A program made the position numbers and the translations under genes. A model generated the notes under the pieces. The model saw only the letters and a program-made list of their open reading frames with translations, was not told the origin of the DNA and searched no databases. This document shows positions 55,177 to 64,000 of a DNA stretch of 64,000 nucleotides, in pieces. This DNA comes from Zanthoxylum bungeanum. Its lineage: Eukaryota; Streptophyta; Magnoliopsida; Sapindales; Rutaceae. Position 1 is the stretch's first letter, and every line of letters begins with the position of its first letter. The DNA lies in the NCBI GenBank assembly GCA_019454045.1, contig SKCR01001858.1, positions 1 through 64,000 of the forward strand. Direction: 5' to 3'.

Positions 55177-58100
55177 TTACTGGTCTTGAGATGTATTTTT
55201 TGAGGATGCTGCTGGAACTGCGGAAGTGAAGCAAAATGTAAACAACATTATGGAAAGGAAATGTTTAAAAAAAGATAAACACATCTCGAAAAAAGTTTAA
55301 GCCAATTTCGTAAAAACTAGTAGAGAGCTACTACCTGGAAGTATGCTTCTCATTAGCCGAGAATCACACTTTACTTGCAAAGAAACATACATAGAGAAGT
55401 AAAGCAGGGAGAGTCACCTTTTCTTGTTTTGGATGGTCTGATGCCACCACCAACAATGGAAGTTGGGGAAATAGACCTTTTTGAAGGTGCAGGTTTCACT
55501 GATGGTTCGAACTTTTTTGAGGAAATGAGAGAAGAATGAAGAATAGCATCAACAGCTTCACGTTGCTGCTTCCTTTTTGCAATTAAATCTTCAGAACTGC
55601 CTGCACTAGTAGAATTTCTTCCTCTATCATTTGCCTCTTGCTCCTTTTGACCACCTCCAGTTGAAGAATCCAAACCTTTCAATTTTTTCAAGCTTCTATC
55701 CTGCTCAAAAGATTTGTTTGAACTTTTCGAAACCTTCAAATGCTTATGACTATTACCTGCTTCTTTTCCAGAGTGATCTGATTTACCCTTTGAATATTTG
55801 TCTTTCCGCTGATCTATCGGTGCACCATGATCGAATTTACTCTTGGAATATTTATCTTTCCCCTGATCTGCAAGTGTACTTGAAGAATTGAATTTCTTTT
55901 TGCCACTCTCTTCACCTTTGGTTTCACTATCCAAAACATGTTCTTCTAAAACTGCTGATTTAACACTCTTGGACATTCTGTTCTCACCATTTGCAGCAGC
56001 AGAAGGATGGTCCATCTTTGGAAAATCATGTTTGTCCCGGGCTCTTCTTCTGCTAGTTTGTAGATCTTCTCTTTTTGCTGAAACAGTATCATCACCTCTA
56101 GCAACTGTCTTGTTACTCTGAGCCACATGGTTGATATCTCTTGTTTTCGTTTCTACGCCTGCTTTACCCTTTCTCTCAATCTTTTTGACATATTGACTAG
56201 TATCTTCACCCCTTTCAGTGTTCTTCTGCTGGCTTAAACGATCATCCTGAATTTCAGAAGCACGGTTCTTCTTAAGAGAGGATTTAAACATGGATGCATA
56301 TGGCCTTTTAACTGATATCACCAGATTTCTCTCCTTAGCATCCTTTAAAAGAGCAGCCCAGTTATGATTCATCTGCAAAGTCCTTGCATTACCCAAAATC
56401 CATAAAGAGAGCCTGGCTCTCGTTAAAGCAACATTCATTCTTCTTACATCAGCAACAAACCCAATACTGCTTGAGCCGTTCCCAGATGAAGCAGAGGATG
56501 AATCTGCAGCTCTAACCGTGGAAAGTATTAGTATGTCAACCTCCCGGCCTTGAAAACCATCCACTGTATTAAATTCCATTTCAGATGTAACAGAAGATCC
56601 AAATGCATTAGAAAACCGAGAACGCAAAAGCCCAAGTTGAATCTTGTATGGTGTAATTATACCAATTCTTCCACCAACAAACTCAGACGGAAAACTGCAT
56701 GAAGTAGGTATTATACAAAATTCAGAAACAATCTACTACTGAACAGCTGCACATTCGAATAAAAGATAAAATCAAAACTATTATTTATTCTTTTTTTTTT
56801 GTGGGGGGAGGCGCAAATACCTTTTCCTGAAAAACCTGAGTAACTCAACAGCAGCGTCAACCTCATGCTCATTATAAAGTGAGAATGCACCAGCATTCTT
56901 ACCACGAAGCTCTTGGCCATCACTGATGTCGTAAAACAAATAGGGTCCAAGACCTCCAGTAACATGAAAAGGTGCGGATTTTCTCGACATCTCCTCACCA
57001 TTCAACAACTTGTTTTCATAAAAATGCAACGAAGGAAACCGACATATGTCTGGGTGCATCCGGTACTGCCAACAGAAGAAAGTTTTGTCAGTAAAACAAA
57101 TGGCAAACGAAATATTGGCAAGTGATAGTAGAAGCAGAATTCTAATCCTCTCCTAATTTGGCTCCATAGGACAGATGTCATCTGCCATATTGGCAGCACT
57201 CATGTGACCATAATGTAAGAGTCAATTAGCCAACCTATTGGGAGGCTTCATTCACGTGGTTATAACAAAGTTAGGGAGCGAGCTCAATAAAACCTTTCCT
57301 AGTCAGTTTCAGGGACCAGATTGCATGGATATCTAAAGAAACTAAAGAGAACTTTCTCTATCAACTTTCTCCTGTTAGAATTACTTTCTTCGTCTCTCAA
57401 CCAGTTTCTCTAATTTCTCTGAGTGATGTTACCTGACCGTTCAGTAAAGTTCAAACCTTCAACTAACAGTGAGGTAGATCTTTAGCAGAGTGTGCGAAAT
57501 TAATATAAAAAAGCTTCAGGTGTTCAACACAATTAGTTTAGAGCCCCATGAGGAGACAAAAGGATCTATTCAGTTGTGTTTTTTTACATAGGATAAACTA
57601 AATAGGATAACCATCGTGTTTTTTACATCCCATATTAATTAAGTGAAGTCTCGGTATGTGATTATCTTCAAAATTCATCTTGTACTACCTTTGAATTTAA
57701 TTTCTGAGAAGGGTACAACTTTATACCAACATCATATATGCCAACACCGACAACCTTACTAACACTTCTCACAAGTGATGGGCTGATAGCTTTCAATGTT
57801 GCAGCATATCTTTTGATGTATTTGTAGAGAGAGAAATAATTTAGTGAATGACATGGCTAATTATGATAAGCAACACTGTCACGTGGTGTTATCTGATTAA
57901 TCCACAACCTCAGGCCCTCAGCAACATCCACGGGGTGCTACAGAATTGCACCACGTGTGCAGTTGCTCACCATGAGGTCCACGGAGTTGATAATAGATCA
58001 TTTTTTTATAAACACAATTACACACACAAGCATGTACATACATAAGTGAATACAAGGTCAATTACCGGCATAAAATTAAAGTGTTCACCTCTTTTTATTT

Positions 58101-61100
58101 AGTGAGGGTGAAGACTACTTAATATTTAGTTATTTACTAAATTAAGAGATATTATGTCAGCTTATAGTGCTAGTTTGTTAAGCAAAAGGACGTGTCCATG
58201 GTACCTAACACCTATACAATTAAAATAACCAAGTCCGATTCATTTCACCTGTTTGGTAAGCATGACAACTGGATGTCCAGCCCTTTGTAAACGCTCAAAC
58301 ATACTGCACTGGTACAGGAATTTGCTTGCAACATTAGAGAGAACTGTTGCAGGAAGCTGCTTTGGATCACCAACCTTGACAAATTTCAAACTTCAGTTAG
58401 AAACATAAGTATTCAGTGAGAATTCTCAAGTCTACATATATTTGATAAAATTTAAGTAATCTTTACCATAATACATCTTGTTCCATTTGACTTTAAAAGC
58501 TGAAGAGGAATCAAAGTAGCAGGTTCTAAAGCCTGTAGTGACATTAACAGGGTTTAAAACACTCAAAATGAAGCAACACTTACACTTACACTACCACTGA
58601 AACAATGAAAACCCTGACAAGCTAAACAACTAAATGAACAAAGTATTACCTGTGCTGCTTCGTCAATTAAGACAGCATCAAATAGAGTATTCTCAGATGG
58701 ATTACCAAATTTAAAACCTGATGTAGATTCAGAGCATACCCCATAGAGATCTCCACCACAGCCACTCAAGGTAGTTACCACTATTTCAGCTTCCTTCAAT
58801 ATAGACTTCCTCAGTTTATGTTTTAACGCTTTGGTTTCTTCATATGATTTCTTCTCCTGCACCTGAGCAGCACTAAGATCTCTATAAATTTGTTTCTTCT
58901 GTTCATAAAGTTTCCGTAGCTTTGACTCTAGTTCTTCATCGGACATTTTCACATCATCCCCCGTATGAACTTCATTGTCTAACACATTTTTAGGGTCTGA
59001 ATTTCCATCCTTATTGTTAGCACGCTTAGCTTCATAAAACCTAATACGGTCAACTAACTTTTCCAAATTAGAACGTAGTGTAGAAGAGTGTGTACACAAA
59101 TCATTCTTTGGATCACTTAAATGCATCCTTTCTTCAGCCAAACGTTGGTCAACAAGCGCATCAATAAAGAAGGGTAGAGAATTTGGATGAACTGTTTTAA
59201 AATTTCCAACCCTTACAAGATATGGCTTATATGTCTTACCATCACTACCATACAGGCCTTCTTTAGATATTCTTGATACTAATTCATCAACTGCTGCATT
59301 TGATTGAGCACAAATGAGCACCCTTCCTCTCACAGAACTTTCCAATGATTTTTTATCCCTTTCTATATCCTCATTTATTTGCCTGGCCAGGGCTGCGTCC
59401 TGCCATGCCCTTGAAATTGCAGCAGACTGGCTAATCTTTAGCCTAGAATTGGAGCAAGAACTATGATTTTGTTTCATATGATCATTCGGAGAAGTTCTAG
59501 TAGCAAGCAATGCACTAACAGTGGCCACTATAGTTCGGGTCTTCCCAGTTCCTATTTATTAGAATTAAAAAGAGGAAAAAATTAATGCTGCAAATTTCTG
59601 ATCCACAAAAAGCTAAACAGGGAAAATGAAAAAAATAAAAATAAAAAAACACAAAATAACATGAAATACCTGGAGGACCCTGAATAAGAGACAATTCACA
59701 ATCTTTCCTAAAGCTAGATGATGAGCCAATAGCAACACTGATAGCTTGCAGTTGACTTTCATTAAAAGAGGTCTTTAAAATTTGCTGCAGATGAGAAAGC
59801 TTACCCAGGTCCAGTTCTTTAGATTCATTGTAACCAAGGGAAACATTGACAGGATTCAGAATAATTGGAAGTAAAGGGATACTCTTTAATGATGATAAAA
59901 CATGAAACTCCCGAAGTTGAGGTGTAATGCTCATAATGAAACTAGCATGCCATTTGCTACGTTCAAGAATGTTCCTCCTAGCTTGATTCAAACGTATAGA
60001 TCCATTCTGAAGATAGAACCTAAGGAGTAGTATACTTGATCTCCTTTTGTTGTCTCTCTCACGCCTTTCCACCTGAAACAGGTCAGTTCTTCAGCAAAAT
60101 ACAAACACACAATGTAAGATGAGGAAGAACAAATTAGAAAGATACAGATATCAAGCACGGAACCAAACAAAGGGTCCATTTCTACTGTGCTTTATAAGAT
60201 CTTAAAGCAGGGACGTGCTCAATGAAGATGGTGAATCTTCAAGAACTGAAAAAGAATTAATTACAAATGAATAGCTGACATTTAAATCTTCCAACAGCAG
60301 GATGAAGGCAGCAAAATTATCAATCACCACCTAGGAATAACGTCATTAAGTACGTAGACATTATGGTCCATCAAATACATAAACCAATGAAGATTAAGAA
60401 GGGTTTTGGATGAGAATAGGATATAATACACATGTTGAAGAACATATGTTGTCGAAGGATAGTAGAGTAATTCCAAGAGTTCTTAATTTTAAGACTTCAA
60501 TATTATATAATAAAATTTGTGTGTATGAGTCCACGAATGTGTGTAGTTCTCAAACATATCAAAACCAGTTATTTCTCATTTGTCACCATCAACAACTATA
60601 CGCCTTTCTCATTTGCTGCAGTCACAACAGCAGGTCTCAAAAGACAATATTCTCTCTCTTTTAACAAATGGCTGTTACCATCTGGTTTAAGAGCCCAGGT
60701 TGGCAGATATGCTAGCAATACAATCTCCTAGAAAAATGGTAGTTGATAATAGCAGAAGTCAAAATAGTTTGCTATTTGCATAAATGTATGGTACTCTCAC
60801 CCAACTCTTCACATAGGTGATTACAGAAAGTATGACATAATACCTTTCCAACCATATGAATATCATGGGGGGTCTTTTGTAGAGGCACTCTAGTGAACAA
60901 AACAAGGTCATTCTCTGAAAAGCTTTTAGAAGTCACAGAATCATTGTCATCATGGACAAAGCGAACAAGATGAAAATCGTCAACCCGCTCAACGGACAGT
61001 ACAGACAGACAGCCATAATACATGTCCTCCCATGAAGACATCTCTAGAAAGGAACTATGTAACTGTGCTTTAAACTCCTCCAGAACTAATGGCCGAAAGA

Positions 61101-64000
61101 TGCCCACATACTGTTCAGGTGATTTAAAACACAGAGGAACCTCCTTTAATTTGCTAACAGCACGATTCTCATCTTCTCTAGAAGATGCTAATCCAACAGT
61201 TGCGAAATAATCTATTTCCAAAATGGGTTTATACCAATCATCAAGCTTCGGAGGCCCAAACCTTTTAACTCCAGTGTCCACCCTATGTAAATTGCCAGGT
61301 CTTTCAAAGGGTGATTTAAGTTGAATGACTTGTCGTTTAGGAACAAAGGGACCTGATTTTGCCAGATTTGTCTGCTGATGTTTCCCAGATTTAAAAGAAG
61401 ACTCCAACGGATCATTTTCTGCATCACATACTAACTCTTTCAGTACTGAATTGGTAGTTTTTGCAACTGCGTTGCTGCAAGCTTGGTTCACAGTTTTGGA
61501 GGTGGAGTATTCAGCTGATTTATTCCGCAATCCAACTCCATTTTGGGACGAAAAATAATCATTTGCATTGAATTTGGAGTTTACTTCTTTCATCTTTCCA
61601 TCCACAACTTTTGAATCTAAAGAATCGAGCGATTTGCCTCTTGATTCATCCAAGAACTGCTTCTGGGAAGCAAGGCCAGAACCATCCTTACCTCTTTCTA
61701 GGAAATCATCCGACAAATCCTTAGAAGAATTCAAGCTAGAAACTCTCTTCTTCGAAGAATCAGTTTGTGAAACTCTTTTATCAGAAATAGGAGCCCCAGT
61801 CTCACTATCTTCTACGCACTGTCTTGACTTGAAATCAGATAGAATGACCTGATCAACTGGAAGTTCTTTTTCTGTCTCATCATCTGAGACAACAATCAGA
61901 TTATCTTTACTCCTTTTAGCCATTGTTTCAGAATCCAGGATTTCAACATCTGTATCCTTCACAGGAAAAGGCAGTATATCTAAAGCTGCAGCTTTTCTCT
62001 CCCCAAAGAGGTCCTCAGGAAAGTGTGCAGTGGACCTCAAGAAGGTCTCTCCACTATTGGAAGATAGTTCCTTTGATAATGAAACACAAAGGCGTGATAC
62101 TTTTTCCATCAATTCATCCACGTCAAGATGATCTAAACAAGGAATGACCAATTGCACAAAAAGAAAATAAGAAGGAAATAAAAGTAAAACAAGGAGTAAA
62201 TAGTTAATAATAAATGACTAGTAAGAAACTGATATTTTCCAAACATTAGTTAACAAATGAAAAGCTCACCAGATGAAATAAGGTTTTCGATGGACCTGAC
62301 TGGCAACAAGGAAGTAACACTGCAGGAGTCTTTTAGCAAATTTAGCAGAGAAGTTATTGTTCGTTTCCAGTAGACAATAATGACCTTAAGTTGCGACTTC
62401 CCCCAATCCATCAGGTCATGAAGCCATTTGAAGTCAAAAACATTTTGCATTCCTGTTCTAGAATTCCCAGAGTGTTCAGCAAGCAATGGGCAAACTCTCC
62501 CAAAAACAACAGGTAGGATCTCAAGTACGCGGATACAAGTCATCTGAAACAATAAGGGAACAAAATTAAATTAGCCTGCTTAAAGAAACAAGGACATGCT
62601 ATATCCACAAGAAAATCATAGGTGATATATAAAAATTCTTTATACTTCCTAGCAAACCTAAATTAGTAGAGTTGCTATTTTGATAGCTAATATTTACAAG
62701 GTACACACTCCCACACACATGTTCCCTAATCTAAATAACTCCACTGGAAAGTAAATGGATTGTTGAGAAAACACATACAATGAAACTAACATGTGCATAA
62801 TACATGAAATTACAATCAAATAATCAAGAGTTCACAAGAACAGGAACAAAAAATGGGAATAACTGACGATCATTTCCTAATTAGATCCTGGAATTTACCT
62901 GACAGAGACTGTAATCAAGAAATGTTTTGCCTTCTTGCAAACACCTCTTTACAGCAGGCCATGTAATTTCCGACAGCATGCAATGAAATTTTTCCCACAA
63001 CTTTAAGTCAACATTTGAAGAGTATCCAGTATTTGCATCCGAAGATTCAAAGACTGGCTGCCTCAGAAATCCACCTTGGGAAGAGAACATTGTAATATTT
63101 GAGTGATCAGATGAACTTTTTGGCAAATCGGATTTGGGAAAATGCCCTTCTTCAAATATCTTCCGTAGAACGAAGAAAAAGTGATGTAAAGTCTGAAATT
63201 TTAATTGAACAGAATCTAGTTGAACCTGGAAATATGCAAAATGGGATTCAGTTCAGTTCAGTGAAATTTTGTTCTCACTTCCTATATCATAAAGGCACTA
63301 AACATTCCACATCCATTTATTTAGAGAATCATGCCCTTTTAGTATAAAACCATGCCCAAGGAACCTAACTTAGATGTCAATTGAATTTTAATAGGTTCAA
63401 CACTTATGTGAAGAGAAAAAAAGGTTGAAATTTTTATTTAAACAAGGGGAGAAAGAAAAAGAAAATAAGCATTGTCACAAATCACAAGACTTACAGGAAA
63501 GACTTTAACACTTACCAGTTTCAAAGCATGCTTCAAGCCCAGAAAAATGGCCGACAAAGAAGTAGAGGAACAAAGAAATTTCAAACCAGAAGCAAGACCT
63601 CTTGTGTTTGACACTTGTTCCAAGATACACTTACCAAATTGTCTCACATTCTGCATCAAGCAAAGAAAAAGGAGAATATATATTTAAATCTTGGTTCAAG
63701 TTCAATTACAGGACAGAGAAAAACAATAAAGGTGAAATACATGATTTGATCAAAATTAGACATACATCATTAGGATCCACAAGCGAAAGGATCAAGCTTT
63801 CGCCCATCCTTGGCTCCCAAGTCCACTGTTTCCGAAGCTCTCCCCGTGTGATTTGAACTATAAAATGTGCAGTTAACCTGTAAAAACACATCCACGGACC
63901 ACAATTGACTAATTCTCTAATACAAAATGAGTTAACAAAAGAAGTTATAGTGTTAAAACCTCTTGAATGCCCTTATTAAAGGAAGACACATTGTTGACAC
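55177..64000 (-). CDS. SEN1/senataxin-like superfamily 1 helicase (3' part, runs off the window)
   Basis: Exons on the minus strand: 64000-63960 (partial), 63877-63766, 63650-63516, 63225-62899, 62543-62270, 62132-60844, 60072-59670, 59551-58650, 58532-58467, 58374-58249, 57065-56821, 56694-55418, 55217-55177. They encode about 1,745 residues, ending KNTSQDQ. The N-terminal part here is the helical SEN1_N-like region ([20 protein letters not shown]), then a Ser/Lys-rich linker. The helicase core has motif I GPPGTGKT, spanning an intron, [10 protein letters not shown], motif [43 protein letters not shown] and [10 protein letters not shown] charged coiled insert lies between motifs Ia and II. 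The C-tail is basic and disordered, with [17 protein letters not shown] typical of plant SEN1 relatives (At1g16800 type). The family resolves RNA:DNA hybrids and helps terminate transcription in the nucleus. No lesions seen. The start lies outside the window. Confidence 0.92.

Noticed and set aside
55371..55417. Read-through C-terminus of the helicase ending [10 protein letters not shown]
   Set aside because: A good GT donor at 55417 and an acceptor before 55217 give a spliced ending instead, consistent with the other introns.

Overview
This is nuclear DNA from a flowering plant, most likely a eudicot: genes have many GT-AG introns, intergenic DNA is AT-rich, and most of the window is Ty1/copia and Ty3/gypsy LTR retrotransposons plus tRNA-derived SINEs. 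I cannot name the species.

Layout. 1-2590: decayed copia element on the minus strand. 3893-7912: intact ten-exon receptor-like cytoplasmic kinase with an N-terminal universal-stress-protein domain (plus strand). 8739-14794: remnants of an LTR, a copia gag and the 3' part of an Athila-type gypsy element that ends in two LTR pieces joined head to head. 15409-51043: a type II (AVP2-like) H+-pyrophosphatase pseudogene stretched over about 35 kb by insertions. 51714-52112: an intact SAUR gene. 52100-55176: SINEs and simple repeats. 55177-64000: the 3' part of a large intact SEN1/senataxin-like helicase gene (minus strand, continues past the right edge).

The pyrophosphatase pseudogene records insertions that can be read from target-site duplications (TSDs). 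A copia solo LTR (15575/35300, TSD GTGGG) split one exon. An Athila-type element (16022-35153, TSD GATAT/GTTAT) inserted into that solo LTR. A 9.4-kb copia element with no coding capacity (19661-29067, TSD CACTC) then inserted into the Athila gag. A gypsy solo LTR (35684-37844, TSD GATGC/GATGT) split the next exon. A short-LTR copia (38553-43932, TSD GTGTC), itself carrying a solo LTR (41008-41619, TSD GGGTG), and a truncated copia (to 48257) sit in introns. The gene also has small frameshifts and lacks its first and last coding parts.

The most notable object is the 3' cargo of the Athila-type element. Its reverse transcriptase, RNase H and integrase core are deleted, but between the integrase remnant and the 3' LTR it carries two open frames: a basic, cysteine-rich 189-codon ORF (30367-30939) and an intronless homologue of LONELY GUY (LOG), the cytokinin-activating phosphoribohydrolase (31191-31799). 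A retroelement carrying a cytokinin-type enzyme in the env-like position would be unusual. A second notable signal is an array of four stem-loops with a shared loop sequence just after the primer-binding site, found in both the coding-less copia (22514-22835) and a related gag-bearing copia (45312-45636). It may be a packaging or dimerisation signal through which the defective element is mobilised in trans.
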